A stretch of 64,000 bases of DNA from Tetrastigma voinierianum (lineage: Eukaryota; Streptophyta; Magnoliopsida; Vitales; Vitaceae), in contig JAEQBH010003858.1 in assembly GCA_016808115.1 (NCBI GenBank), positions 248,001 to 312,000 on the forward strand, read 5' to 3'. The translations under genes were made by a program, and so were the position numbers. The number at the start of each line of letters is the position of its first letter. The stretch's first letter is position 1. The notes below the pieces were generated by a model that searched no databases, was not told the DNA's origin, and worked only from the letters and a program-made list of their open reading frames with translations. Of the stretch, positions 1 to 11,820 are shown piece after piece.

Positions 1-300
1 TAGATTTTGATGGACACCACTCCGATGGTAGTTCTTTTGTATATGTAAATGATTTTTGTTATTACAGAAATTATTTGTATACCCACAGGTACAAGTTTAG
101 CTCTGAGAAAGAACAGGTTAATGAGAGTCCCAGTATATAGTCTCGCGCCCCGGAACCGGTTCGGACCCGCCATTCGGGTCGGACGAGGATCCGAGCATGA
201 CACAGTCTTCTCAGAGAAATAATTTCTTCTAAGAGAAGACAGTGGGAGCAATGATGAGCTTGGTGAAGCAAAGTGCTTAAATAGACGCAAATCAACTGAC
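1..300. other. Unassigned left edge, possibly the region before the Co1 reverse transcriptase
   Basis: I recognise no coding domain here. The stretch precedes a copia reverse transcriptase, so it may be the variable linker after integrase. It includes a short GC-rich block near 140-190 and a hairpin at 205-240 with 8-base outer arms (GTCTTCTC / GAGAAGAC) and an inner AGAAAT / ATTTCT pair. The upstream part of the element lies outside the window. Confidence 0.4.
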
Positions 301-1175
301 TTAATTTAAGGTTGTTATTCATGTTGATGAAGTAACAAGCCCAGATCCTCCCCAAAACCTGGCTTACATCGTATTAATGGTAGGATATGTACTGTTCCAA
401 AGAAATATAGATTTCTCATAAGTGAATAGTGGAACGTATTGATCACAAAGATTGATGAGCCTACTACCCACGATGAATCTTTGAGTAACTCAGAACTTGA
501 CACATGGCTTGAACCATGAAGTCAAGGATGGATTCCATGTGAATCAACCAAGAAGGGACTTTGGTTGATCCACCCGGAGGGATAAAACCTATGGTGGATC
601 TTCAAGAAGAAGACGGACATGGAAGGTAAAGTGATTACCTATAAAGCTAGGCTTGTGGCTAAGGTTATCGTAAAAAACAAGGAATTGATTATGACGAAAC
701 TTTCAGTCCAGTGACTATGCTTAAATCCATAAGAATACTCCTAGCTGTCGTCGCTCATTATGATTATGAGATATGGCAAATGGATGTGAAGACAACTTTC
801 TTCAATGGAAACCTAACCGAGGAGGTGTATATGACATAGCCTAAAGGCTTCATATTTGGAAGTGGTAGTAAAGTATGCAAATTTCGAAGATCCATTTATG
901 GGTTGAAGCAAGCATTTAGGAGTTGGAATATCCGATTTAAGGTGGAAATCAAAGAGTTTGATTTTTCACAAAATGTGGATGAGCCTTGTGTGTACAAGAC
1001 GGATAGAGGAGTACAGTCATGTTCCCAATGTTGTATAATGGATATTTATATTACTTAGTGGAAATGATGTCTCATTGGTCAATATGATATTATAGATACA
1101 ATCTATAAATATAATGGTTATCCAAGATCATTCTCCATGAAAGACCTAGTAGAAGCGACCTACATATTGTGGACA
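301..1175 (+). pseudogene. Ty1/copia reverse transcriptase remnant (Co1)
   Basis: The remains of the RVT_2-type reverse transcriptase of a Ty1/copia polyprotein, read rightward with several frame changes. Recognisable pieces in order are the DEPTTHDESL-like start (about 455-485), LVDPPEGIKP-like text (about 565-595), ITYKARLVAK (about 632-663), DYDETFSPVTM (about 688-720), QMDVKTTFFNGNLTEEVYM (about 778-837) and SIYGLKQA (about 893-915). These match the usual order of the family. There is a stop straight after EEVYMT. The region near 1030-1075, where the catalytic YVDD loop should lie, reads LYNGY and is corrupted. The gene is dead. It continues into RNase H at 1203. Confidence 0.88.
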
Positions 1176-2010
1176 TAGATCTATAGAGATAGATCGAGAA
1201 GGTTGCTTGGTCTTTCAAAGCATACATACATAGCAAAGATGCTAAAGAAGTTTAGCATGGGGCAGTCCAAGAGAGGATATGTCCCCATGGTTAGTGGGAT
1301 CACATTCTCGAAGTCTCTGTGTTCGCAGACACAAGATGAGAGGACACGCATGAGTATGATATCATATGCTTCGGCTATGGGATCGATCATGTACGCTATG
1401 TTATGTACTAGACCCGACGTATCATATGCTCTGAGTGTCACGAGCAGATACCAATCAGACCCGGGTATGGGTCATTGGGTGGCTGTCAAAAATATCCTTA
1501 AGTACTTGAGAAGGACTAAGGATGTATTCTTGATTAAAAGAGATGGGGATATTATAGTAAGATACCAAATGTTGATCTGATGGAGATGACTCTGAATCTC
1601 AATCAGGCTAAAAGTTCACTATGAATGACACGGTCGATTGGAAGAGTTAAGCAAGAATGATTGGATTATGGTGAATCGGGGCATTGTTCTTAGCGGCTAA
1701 AGGAAGAAATTTGGACAAGTAAGTTCATTTATGAACTACAACTGGTCTCTTACATTGTTGATCCGATACTGAAGTATTGGGATAACGATGGAGCCATTGC
1801 TAAAACTAAAGGAACCACGGTCTCATCAAAGGTCTAAACTAGTACTCAAAATGATGCCATTAGATTTGAGAAATCATTGGTGATCGTGATGTAAAGATAG
1901 AGATATGACCACTGGTCAGAATGCATATGATCTCTTAGTGAAGCCATTTCCCCAGAAGAAGTACAATTCTCATAAACTTGCCAAATGTATGAGATACAAA
2001 GGTAATTGGC
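1176..2010 (+). pseudogene. Ty1/copia RNase H remnant (Co1)
   Basis: Connection and RNase H part of the Co1 polyprotein. The open stretch 1203-1580 holds the copia signature: LGLSKHTYIAKMLKKF, then ASAMGSIMYAMLCTRPDVSY and a SRYQSDPG...W block, ending in NILKYLRRTKD. After 1580 the frame breaks. Fragments resembling the terminal RNase H region, including a HQRS-like piece, continue to about 2010. A purine tract and LTR follow at once, which fixes this as the 3' end of the internal region. Stops and shifts make it non-functional. Confidence 0.87.
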
Positions 2011-2016
2011 TTTAGC

Positions 2017-2029
2017 GCAAGTGGGAGTT
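2017..2029 (+). other. Polypurine tract of Co1
   Basis: A purine-rich tract ending AGTGGGAGT lies immediately before the TGTTAGAG start of the LTR, as expected for the plus-strand primer of a copia element. Confidence 0.75.
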
Positions 2030-2425
2030 TGTTAGAGAAGTGCTCTAAAGGAAATCACCATTAGCACTTATTGTACGCACAACATATTATTTAATATGAA
2101 AGGCTTCTTCGTTAATTTGATATTCATACGTTGAATTGATATAGATCTTTAATCCAGTGTAAAGTCCATGATACATAACATAGCATGAAGGATATCATGA
2201 TGGGATCATGATAATAAGATTCCTATCATGTGTAATTATGTTAGTGTCTAAATTATCCCTAGTCATAAAATCAACAAGATTGGACATTGTTGATCCTGAC
2301 AGACTAGCACATGTCATACTCCTTGATTGGATCAAGCAGTAGATCTTATAAACTGTGATCATGAGTTGATTAGAGTTGGCGTGTGGATGCTTGCTAAGAG
2401 TAGCTAAGTACATCGGAGACCTATA

Positions 2426-2474
2426 ATGAGACAATCATATGGATCATCTATTTAAATGTAGATGATTGTCTCAT
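2426..2474. repeat. Perfect inverted repeat in Co1 LTR
   Basis: ATGAGACAATCAT at 2426-2438 is the exact reverse complement of 2462-2474. The 23-base centre has its own CATCTA / TAGATG pairing. It would form a strong cruciform or RNA hairpin in the upstream part of the LTR. Confidence 0.8.
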
Positions 2475-3269
2475 CATAGCAATGGTGCAAGTATCCTTAG
2501 ACTTGAGGTGCTCAAGGATATCTTGGATGTTGATCCTGTATTTTGACCTCAATCCATGTTGCCTCTCAAGTGGTCGCTCATTGGATGAGGATTGGGTATA
2601 GTTTGAGGTGTTCAAAGGTAATTGAGTAGCCAACAAAGGATTCGCCACTCCCAATATAGGGAGGGTATATCTAATACTCAAGAATCTACGGTCAGAGCGA
2701 ACGTTTCGAGAAAGTGTCTTCATGCATAATCTACGAGTGATGAATCTGGGGACAAGATCAAATATCACTTGGGCTAGTGTGGCATAAACTTTTCGCCTAG
2801 TGAGCTAGACATTGTCCATGCTTTGAACCAAGTAGTATGATTGGTGAAATGACGACCGCATCGATATTTGTCTACGGAAGGGTATTGCAATGGACCACTT
2901 AACTCTCCAATCAATTGGGGGTCATGATGTGTTGCTAGATACCAATCTTGGACTTGCTGGTTAATTCAATAGTTGAATCAAGTGGCCAACATAACCGGGA
3001 ACTCCAATGGGTCACACACTTAAAGAGCGCACTGATATAAAATGGATTCGATGTGATCCAAATATGTGGGAGTTAATTCTCATGAAATTTTAAATGTCAT
3101 AGATTAGTGGAACTCTGATTCGAAAGCCCTCACTTAGAGAGATAACAGGCTTAGGCTTGTACTCTACTTTAGGGCCGTGTGAGAACTCTCCATAACGCAT
3201 CGGGATGCGTGTAGCCTTTCATCACTAGAGTGAGGGGCATTTTGGTCATTTCACAGGATAAGGTTTTCC

Positions 3270-3277
3270 TATAAAAG
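3270..3277 (+). promoter_or_regulatory. Probable TATA box of the Co1 LTR
   Basis: TATAAAAG stands about 435 bases before the LTR end, in the region where copia LTR transcription normally starts. This is a motif match only. Confidence 0.5.
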
Positions 3278-3705
3278 CAATGTTATGGAAACCCTAAAAG
3301 TATGATGACTCTTTGAAAAAAAAAAGTAGAGTTCATGAGAAAAGCCATTTTGGTTCTCTCATCTCCAAGAAGGTGTTCTGTGAAGCTCAGAGACTGCTGG
3401 GATTCTCTTCTGACGGACTTGGCTAGCACCAGGACCCTTTCCGAGACCGTTGCCTTGAAGGTTGTCGGCTCCACTCTTCGTGTGGATACCATTAGAGGTG
3501 AATCAAGGACTTGGTTTGCTTTGGTCTAAAGATGCCCCGACCACTAGCTCAATTTTGGAACTGACGCAAGGCAATCCTACACCCTTCTCTTTGTTGTATA
3601 ACCGTATTTGATGTTACAAGGGGTCCTCGGATGGGTTTTTGTTAGGATTTTATTTTTGTTTTCCGCTGCTATTGGCATGTGTTGCCACCCATGAAACCCT
3701 TCACA

Positions 3706-4814
3706 ATATACCTCGGCGATAGCTTTCCCTGCTTGCCGAACCTGACCACTCCTCTCTTAGGCATCACCTTTAAGAAGACATGATCACCCACCTCAAACTC
3801 TAAAGGTCACCGCCGTCTACTCCACAGCTCTTTTGCCCAAGCCTCCAGCCGTGAGAAGACACTTCCTTATCAAATCCACCTTCTCAGAGGTGTCTCTAAC
3901 CAAATCCGGACCCGTAGTGGTTCTCTTTCCCACCTCCGTCCAACAAACTAGAGATCGACAAGGCCTCCCATATAGTGCCTCATAGGGTTCCATCTACATG
4001 CTCGCTTGATAACTATTGTTGTAGGCGAATTCCACTAAGGGTAAATGCTCTTTCCAACTACCCTTAAGATCAAGGACGCATGCTCATAGCATGTCCTCTA
4101 AAGTTTGGATGGTCTTCTTTGACTGACCGTCCGTCTGGGGTTGAAAAGTTGTGCTCATCATCAACTATGTCCTTATGGCTTGTTGAAAACTTTTCCAAAA
4201 GTGAGCCATAAACCTGGGATCCCAATCCAACACTATAGATACTGGCATTCCATGTAATTGGACAATCTCCTGCACGTACAACCTGCAGAATTCCTTCAGA
4301 GTGAAGGTCATCAGCATAGCCAAAAAGTGTTATGACTTAGTAAGCCGGTCCACTATCACCCACACCGTGTCATGCCCTCGTGATGTTTCTGTGGTAAGTG
4401 GGTCACAAAATCCATCGTGACATGTTCCCACTTCCACTCAGCTACCTCAAAGGGCTAGTGTAATCCTATTGGCTTATGGTGCTCAGCCTTTACCTATTGA
4501 TACGTGAGACATCGACGAACAAACTCTCTAACATGTTTCTTCATCCCACTCCAGTAATACTGACGATGAAGATCATGGTACATCTTCGTGCCACCTAGGT
4601 GCACAGCAAAACGGGAGCAATGAAACTCCTTAAGGATCTAATCTCTCAGATCTGTCGATTAGGGGACCATAACTCGTCCCCTATATCGAAGACTACCATC
4701 TATGTGAACGGTCTGCACTCGTCAATTGTGACTGACTGCACGGCCCCCTCGATGGACGATATATATGTGTTATGTCCCTATGTTTCGATCACTCTGCCAA
4801 GAGGGATGGTGTAA
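3706..4814 (-). pseudogene. Gy1 integrase remnant
   Basis: Integrase inserts the cDNA copy into the genome. Read right to left there is a pre-integrase patch (about 4740-4640) and HHCC zinc-finger text with GTKMYHDLHRQYYWSGMKKH (about 4595-4535). A core starting VAEWKWEHVTMDFVTHLP (about 4450-4395) follows, then text resembling FAYNNSYQAS (about 4035-4005) and LEFEVGDHVFLKVMPKRGV (about 3805-3745). The first catalytic Asp (MDF) is visible. Many stops and shifts interrupt the frame. The C-terminus and any chromodomain are lost where Co1 begins. Confidence 0.83.
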
Positions 4815-5480
4815 CCACTAAACTCCCCAAACTCCCTAAACTGATCTAGATAGGGTTGGAATACCCTATGCATGAGATCTATGAATGCCGTTGGAGCATT
4901 CGTTAATCCAAAAGGCATTACTGTGAACTCGAAATGCTCATACTACGTCCTAAATGTCATCTTAGGGATATCTACCTCCCTAACCCTCAACTAATGGTAA
5001 CTCGACATGAGATCTATCTTGGAATAAACCCGCGCCCCTCTCAACTGATCAAATAAGTCATTAACTTTCCGCAGCTGGTACCTATTCTTGACAAGAACTC
5101 CTATTCAATCGCTTATGGGCCTATGCATAGCCGGCTGATCTTGTCCTCTTGGCAAATGAAGACCTGAGCACCTAAATGTGAAGTGCTCCTGGCCTAATAA
5201 AACCTCATCCACAATTCCTATAATTGAACTTTGAGTTCCTGCAACTCATTAAGCGCCATTCTATGCGAAGTCATAGAAATAGGCGATGTACCAGGGTGCA
5301 ACTCAATAGTGAAGTCTACATCCTTATGCGAAGGTAATCCTAGTAGTTCGTCCGAAAAAATGTTCTCATACTCACAAACCGCTCGAGGTAGACCCAACTC
5401 TTGTCTCACCTCATCCTCCAGGGTAAGGCTTGCCACCCGACCGATCAACTGCCCATGCCATCTACAGTCGTACACGACTT
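4815..5480 (-). pseudogene. Gy1 reverse transcriptase remnant, 3' half deleted
   Basis: Gypsy reverse transcriptase, leftward. The readable start (5475-5218) has the FSDELLGLPSHKDVDFTIEL block and TSHRMALNELQELKVQL, typical of the region before the fingers. Further left are PFGLTNAPTAFIDLMHRVF (about 4915-4860) and YLDQF (about 4845). It then jumps straight to pre-integrase sequence near 4815. The FVDD catalytic loop, thumb, connection and whole RNase H are therefore missing. Confidence 0.85.
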
Positions 5481-5489
5481 AGGGTAAAG

Positions 5490-5773
5490 CATCGTGCTTA
5501 TCCCCCTAAAACATAACACAACCATCATCTAGTGTGTAGGCAGTAACCCTTATACGATCATAATCAATGATGACTCGGTGTGTTATCAACCAGCCATCCC
5601 AAGGATGACATCAAACTCCAATATATCCATGACCCTAAAGTCCACAGTGAGTAGAATCCCTGAGATCTCTAACTCATAACCCCGACATATCTTATCAACA
5701 TTCACCCTAGTTCTTATGGGAGAACTCACATGCAACGGCTTTTCCAAGGTTTCAACCTCTAAGCCCAAATATT
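5490..5773 (-). pseudogene. Gy1 aspartic protease remnant, catalytic half missing
   Basis: The open stretch 5777-5586 carries the second half of a gypsy retropepsin: a THVSSP-like strand, CRGYELEISGILLTVDF and the closing FDVILGM. The DSGA catalytic motif that should precede it is absent, because the sequence jumps to gag at about 5773. Without the catalytic Asp it cannot be active. Confidence 0.8.
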
Positions 5774-6420
5774 TCACTTATCTTTAACACCCGCCTCGTA
5801 GATGTTTCGTGCATCGTCCACCTCCCTCTCAATGGCCATAGTTGTCTTGACTATCAAGTCCATGTCTTGTATGAGAAGTCCCACAATTTTATCTTGGATG
5901 GACAATTTCAGACCATCCTCAACTTTCTCACCGCTATGCTCAGGGTCATTATTAATCATCAAATAAACGGGCTAATTAAGTAATCTAGCCACGTATTCGA
6001 GCACTATCATCGCTCCTGTTTATCAGAACCCCAGCTTGGTATGACTTACTTTAACGTCAGAAATATTTACCCATTGAGAGCATTTATCTGACATTACTCA
6101 AACAGAGGTTTTGGCTCTTATCACATTGATTTATCTCACAGAGCTAGCCTCGTGGCATTAGAGGTGATCTCCATAGCCCCAAGATCTTACAACTTGTCAA
6201 ACCAATGATCGCTATCGTCTCTCCCCTTAAAGGTTTGAGGATGATGTGCCTTAAACCTGGAGGTTACTCTACTTCTCTCGCCTACACCTGTAATTAGCCT
6301 CGTGCAATGGTGGTATCCATAACACTTGCTTGCGCAATGGTAGCAGTCACAACACCAATAGCCTCTATGAAGGCTTATGGTGGTAGCGAGTTGTTGTTCT
6401 GCCCACCGCCTCAGCATCTT
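5774..6420 (-). pseudogene. Gy1 gag remnant lacking the zinc knuckle
   Basis: Capsid-like gag, leftward. The N-terminal piece near 6260-6190 reads FKAHHPQTFKGRDDSDHWF, the usual P-x-F-x-G start of plant gypsy gag. The C-terminal piece at 5962-5774 includes EKVEDGLKLSIQDKI and VKTTMAIEREVDDA. The CCHC zinc knuckle expected next is missing; protease text follows directly. The segment between (5963-6186) is degraded but compatible with gag. Confidence 0.75.
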
Positions 6421-6780
6421 CTTCCTCTATTAGCCATCTACATATGTCATATAGCACTAGAGTCTTATACAGCATCCCAAACATGGGGATCAAGCTTAAG
6501 CTTTGAGATTTCTCTCCTTGTCTAATTAGTAGTCCATATGCCAACCACTAATAGACCTCAACATCCCGAACTATCTCGTTCGTTCTTTTCACGAACCCCT
6601 AAGGTTATGTTCTCTAACCTTAGTGTTCCTCTTTTTTCCATATATACTTTACCATGTATATCTTTCACACAACACATAGCACACAATCATGTAACATATT
6701 AAGCACCAAACATGGAATGCAGAACGAATGCAATGGTTTAGACCCATGCCTATTAAGTACTAGGTAATCGCATACCTATA
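6421..6780 (-). other. Gy1 leader between gag and primer site
   Basis: Untranslated leader of Gy1. It shares blocks with the Gy3 leader (58561-59043), for example TTCACGAACCCCTAAGGTTATGTTCT, here near 6590-6615. No gene is seen. Confidence 0.6.
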
Positions 6781-6791
6781 CTTTGATACCA
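6781..6791 (-). other. Gy1 primer binding site (initiator Met tRNA type)
   Basis: The minus strand reads TGGTATCAAAG. This matches the usual TGGTATCAGAG site for initiator Met tRNA with one change. It lies three bases from the LTR edge. Confidence 0.75.
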
Positions 6792-6794
6792 AGC

Positions 6795-6892
6795 TATAAC
6801 GCCCTAAAATCCGGGGGGTCCATTGATCATTCATTAACTCGTGAAAATCTTGTGGATATCATGTAACCCGATCCCACATCATGTGTCCCATT
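6795..6892 (-). mobile_element. Gy1 5' LTR, left fragment
   Basis: First 98 bases (plus orientation) of the Gy1 LTR, aligning with the start of the Gy3 LTR at 30218. It stops at CCATT (6888-6892), where Gy2 inserted, and resumes at 16023. Confidence 0.8.
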
Positions 6893-9050
6893 TGTCGCGC
6901 CCCAACCCTCGCCTAGGCGGAAGAGGGGGAAAGTGGCACGAGACTAAGACTCCTTTACCTGAGTTACTGACATTAGTGGGCCCATTTTGAAATATAACTG
7001 AATGTATTAGAATATAACTTAAACTTAATCCATAAGGAAATAAAACTTTTAACACTATCACCATAATGGTGTTTATAATGTTCTGTACAAATATCTGAGT
7101 CTCATTGACTTATACAAATACAAATCTTATTATGAAAAAAAATTTACATGTACATATTCAAAATCAGAGGTAGAGTCCTATAAATGTTGACTCCTATTGT
7201 CGTGGTCGGTCCTCCTTGTGCCGCACTATTGAGATGTCCCTTCAAGACTCACACCTGATGAAACACCCAAGTGCTGCTTATAGCTTAGCTGGGAAACATA
7301 TAAATGATATACTTACCACTGTAGTGGTCCTTAATGACAATATACAATTAACACAATTCCTATTCGCACATTAGCCGCTCATATATCCGACTACTCAGAC
7401 ACTATGTCATTAATCGAGTTCTCACATTCATTCTTCATAATATAGTAATTTTTTATTTTTACTGTACTCTATCACAATTTTCAATTCAAATCATTGCTTT
7501 CTATGTTACATGGTTCTTATAACCATTTCAATCATTTTATCTCATCTTGTGTCTGGGCTTCGCATATTCCAAGAAGTGGATACTATTATAAACTGTATGT
7601 ACCCGAAGGTACTATCATTGTACGAGACAAAGGATCCCGCATCAGACACCCAAATCCACATCAGAATGACCCAAACAGGGCCAACTATATCATGTAATCC
7701 CTAATAGGCATGCTTACCTATCCATCTACCCGGGGACATATGAAGACAATCAATTTTATTACATTTTTATTCGTTTTCAAGCTATGCACATCTCATATAC
7801 ATGGATAATGGAAATCACATGTATTCACATGAGATACTTTCAGACAATATTCCTTTATACATATACTATAACTGTTACTTTTATCGTAACCTATATGATC
7901 ATGTTCTCAATATTGCTCGTATTTTTGTTCATGTAATCATAGTTCATATAGCAATCATTTTTCTAATTCTTTTACAATTTCATTTATTCACTTGAATCTC
8001 TTTATACCAAAATATTTCCTACAAATAGAGCTCCCTTTAGATGGATTTCTGGGTACAATGGGGTCCAAATTTGAATACACTTATTTCAAGGAGATTTGTT
8101 CTCCTAGAAGTCTAGTTTACCTAGATATTTGAATCACTCAATTTAGATGAGTGATGGCTAAGTTATGGCATAAACACTAAAATTATACCCAAACAGACCA
8201 GAAACTGCCTGAAAATAGTGTTTCACTATGACGAATTTTCAAGGTCCAATGGGGTCCAAATTTGAATATACTTATTTCAAGGAGATTTGTTTTCCTAGAA
8301 GTCTAGTTTACCCAGAAATTTTAATTAATCAATTTGGATGAGTGATGGCCAAAACAAAAACATGGGTTTTGAAAAATTTTTGACAGCATCTCCCCTAAAA
8401 CCCCAACATTTTCTTTATACAAACATTCATCAATTGAGGACTACAACCAACTCAAACAACTATATAATCCAAGTCGAGACCAACAACCATCATTATTATG
8501 TGTAAAGTTAGGGCTTCCCAAACCCAAACATCAAAAGGGGTTTTAGGTTTGGGCTTTCCATACCTACAATCTTTTCTTTCTCTTCTTCTTTCTTCTTCCT
8601 TCTTCTTCTTGATCACCAAAATCCTTGATCACATGGAGCAAAATCACAAACCTTCTTTTCTTCTCTCAACCGTAACCCTAAGCTCTCAAAACCAAAGGAG
8701 AAATGTTCCTTTACAAGACCAAATTTGGTCTTATCTCCTATTCTTTCATAAGGCCATGTTTGACTTGTCATATTTGTTAAGTTTTCAATTTTTTTTTGCA
8801 TTAAAGTCCTTCATTTCTCTTTCATTTACACTTCTACTTATCAAATATTTTACAATGGCATATAAACTTATTCTCTTATGACCATTGAGAGTCCTTTAGA
8901 CATTTTATTATTTTACCCTCGACTCTCAGATTAATTCCGTTTTATCATTTTTCGTTCTTAGCAATATAAATTCTGGAAAAATACAATATAAACTTATTTT
9001 ATACCCTAAACATGTTATAAAACTGTTAGGGTAGATTTTGGGGTGTTACA
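6893..9050 (-). mobile_element. Gy2 3' LTR
   Basis: A 2158-base LTR, closely matching 13673-16022 along its length. It holds two copies of a ~190-base unit from 8056, against three in the partner, and a CT-rich tract at about 8568-8611. The right end GGGTGTTACA abuts the polypurine tract. Confidence 0.92.
8056..8365 (-). repeat. 190-base LTR repeat, two units (second partial)
   Basis: Units start with CAATGGGGTCCAAATTTGAA at 8056 and 8247, a period of 191. Each includes the GAAGTCTAGTTTACC and GATGAGTGATGG blocks. Confidence 0.88.
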
Positions 9051-9066
9051 ACTCTCCCCCCCTTAA
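9051..9066 (-). other. Gy2 polypurine tract
   Basis: The minus strand reads AAGGGGGGGAGAGT directly against the LTR, the expected plus-strand primer. Confidence 0.75.
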
Positions 9067-10568
9067 AAGAATTTCGTCCTCAAAATTATTAATTAACTAA
9101 AGAGTCAGTGGGTGTCAGTGGACTCATAGCTGCTTCTCGTCTAAGTAGCTTCCTCCCCGCTATGGTGTTGTCGATCACTTTCACTATCGCACTTACTTGT
9201 TCCCAAGAACCGCTTTATCTCGAGCTAGAATAACTTTGGTTCTTCATCATAAGAGAAACTGAATGCACTTGTACATCTCAGAGCGGCAAGATACGATTCA
9301 TACGATCTATATCTCTCAAGATGGACACACATGAAGACATCATGTAGCTTGGTCACTTTCTTGTGAGGAAGAGCCAATCGATAGGCTATAGGTCCTGCTC
9401 TTTCTAAAATTTCATAAGCACGGACCGATGAATCTTGACTAACTTTCCTTTCTTCCCAAACCTAAGCACTTTCCTCCATAAGATACCTTTAGAACACTTT
9501 ATCACTCACTTCATATTCAATATCTTTCCTCTTCAACCCAAGATTTGACTCACAATCATTAGCAACTTTTAACCTTTGCCGAATAACCTGAACTTTCTCT
9601 TTTGTATCTTTTACTATGTCCGGACCAATCACCTTATGCTCATTTAATTATGTCCAACATATCGGAGTTCTACATCTCCAGCCATACAAAGCTTCATATG
9701 GTGCCATGTCAATGCTTACTTGATAATTGTTGTTATAGGCAAATTCCATTAATGGAACATACCTATCCCAACTCCCCGTAAATTCCATTACACATCCTCG
9801 AAGCATATCTTCAAGCACTTGAATCAACCTCTGACATTCATCTATTCTACTTCCGGGATGGAATGTCAGATTGGAAATTCAAATTAGTACTCAAGGTCAG
9901 GCTATAATTCCTTCCAAAACTGACGTAAATCTCGGTCTCTAAGACACAATAGACAATGGAACACCATGCAATTTGACAATCTCGTCCACATATAGCTCAG
10001 CTAGTCGATCCATAGAATAGTCAATCTTGACTGGTATAAAATGGGGCGACTTTATGAGTCTATCAATTATCACCCATACTGAATCATGCTTCTTTTGAGT
10101 GAGAGAAAGACTAGACACAAAATCCATAGCTATATTATCCCATTTCCATTGAGGAATTGGAATGGGATTCAACAAACTTGATGGCACTTAGTGTTCAGCT
10201 TTGACTTGCTGACACGTTAAACACTCAAACACATACTCTGTCACATCTCTTTTCATTCCTCTCCACCAATAGTACCGTTTCAAATCCTGGTACATCTTGT
10301 TACCTCCAGGATGCTTAATAAACACTGAGTTGTGAGGTTCATGTAACAACTCTTTCTTCAACTCATTATCCGCTGGCACACATAATCTATTCTGAAAATA
10401 CAAACTTCCATACTCTCTTGTTGAAAAATCATTCTTGTTATTATCTCTAACCAATTGTACCTTTTTCTTCACCTCTTCATCCTTTTTCTGAGCATCTATA
10501 ATCATTTGTTTTAAAATAGGTTGTGCTTTTAGCTGAGCTAATAAAGCTCCATCTTCTTTTAGTCTCAA
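9067..10568 (-). pseudogene. Gy2 integrase with chromodomain-like end
   Basis: Read right to left. The zinc-binding N-domain (10568-10188) shows NSVFIKHPGGNKMYQDLKRY (H..H side) and FECLTCQQVKAEH (CxxC). The core (10187-9939) starts IPQWKWDNIAMDFVSSL, with the first catalytic Asp, and runs to LYVDEIVKLHGVPLSIVS, where a stop ends it just before the second Asp. C-terminal pieces lie at 9620-9270. Near 9255-9105 DEEPK and SGEEAT resemble the chromodomain that targets chromoviruses to heterochromatin. It is broken by stops and shifts. Confidence 0.85.
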
Positions 10569-11060
10569 CTACAAAAAGTTGAAGTGACAACGCCACTGCC
10601 TTCCGCTTTAAAGCATTTGGCTACCACATTACCTTTGGCAGGGTGGTAGTCTATTATGTAGTCATAATCTTTCAACAATCCTCTAACCACCTCCGCGCTC
10701 AAATTCAATCCCTGAGTCAAGAAAATTCGAGACTCGTGGATCCGTAAAGATTCTATATTTTCACCATGTAAATAGTGTCACTATTTTCAAAGCTAAATAC
10801 TCGCAACTCTTAAATCATGAGTGGATAGTTCTGCTCATGTGGTTTTAACTGTCTAGAGGCATATGCCACCACTTTTCCATCTTGCATCAATACACATCCC
10901 AAACCAATTTTTGACGCATCACTATACATGGCATATTCTCTACCCGAAGTAGGTTGAGTCAACACCGGTGCTTCAACCAGTATTTTCTTTAACTGTTCAA
11001 AACTTAACTAACACTTGTCATCCCACTTGAACTTTAACCCTTTCCTGAGTCACTTTGTGT
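10569..11060 (-). pseudogene. Gy2 RNase H remnant
   Basis: Leftward RNase H. Readable text includes FEQLK and APVLTQPTSG-like pieces near 11000-10950, YAMYSDASKIGLGCVLMQDGK (partly changed) near 10940-10880, and AYASRQLKPHEQN near 10870-10835. Its place between reverse transcriptase and integrase fits gypsy order. Frame breaks are frequent. Confidence 0.72.
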
Positions 11061-11820
11061 CGCATGCTACGACGAAAATTCCTTTACAAACCTGTCATAT
11101 ATCCCGCTAAACTGAAGAAACTTCTCACCTCGCCAGACGAGGCGTTTAACTTACAATCGTCTAATCTTTGCAAGGTCAATTCTTATACCCTCCACAGATA
11201 CAATATGCCCAGGAATGACACTTCTTTAAGCCAAAATCACATTTACTTAACTTTGCAAACAACTGTTTCTCTCTCAAAATTTGTAATACTAGACTCAAAT
11301 GTTGTTCATGTTCTTGTACATCTTTAGAATACACCAGGATGTCATCAATGAATACCACTACAAACTGAGCCAAATGAGGCCCTATTCATCAAATCCATAA
11401 ATGCAGTTAGTGCATTAGTCAACCCAAATGTCATTACCAAAACTCATATCGACCATAACTGCTTTGTAAAGGTTTTTTCCGATTACTCAACATCTTTCAC
11501 CCGTGAGTTGATAACAACTGATCGCAATTCATTTTAAAAGACGCTTTCAATTTTCAACTGGATCAAAAAGATCTTCTATTCTTGGCAACGGATATTTATT
11601 TTCATCACATTTTATTTATTCACGATAATCACGTAAATCAAGAGTGCCATCTTTCTTTTAACAAATAAAACCTGGCTACACCCCAGTGGTGATACACTGT
11701 GGCCTGATGAAACCCCTTGGTCCAATAGCTCCCGTAGTCGTAGTCTCAACTCCTCTTTTAGTTCAGTCAGAGCCATACTAAGAGGTGCCCTGTGAAATTG
11801 GAGTCGCTCCATGTACCACT
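11061..11820 (-). pseudogene. Gy2 reverse transcriptase remnant
   Basis: Leftward reverse transcriptase. At 11812-11612 the fingers region shows FHRAPLSMALTELKEELRLR and LRELLDQGVSSGHSVSPLG. At 11373-11176 the catalytic loop is intact as FVVVFIDDILVYSK (FIDD in place of the YxDD loop), followed by REKQLFAKLSKCDF. The middle of the palm (about 11600-11400) is damaged. Confidence 0.88.

Larger units (their letters stand above)
2030..3705 (+). mobile_element. 3' LTR of Ty1/copia element Co1
   Basis: The long terminal repeat starts with TGTTAGAG right after the polypurine tract. It runs to about 3705, where gypsy integrase sequence on the other strand begins. The exact end (a CA near 3705) is estimated because the partner LTR lies outside the window. 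It contains a perfect 13-base inverted repeat (2426-2438 with 2462-2474) and a TATA box at 3270. No protein is encoded. Co1 appears to sit inside Gy1, since gypsy integrase starts abruptly at its edge. Confidence 0.72.

Noticed and set aside
8498..8881. 127-codon frame in the Gy2 LTR
   Set aside because: Low-complexity CT-rich tract. The equivalent frame is not open in the partner LTR.
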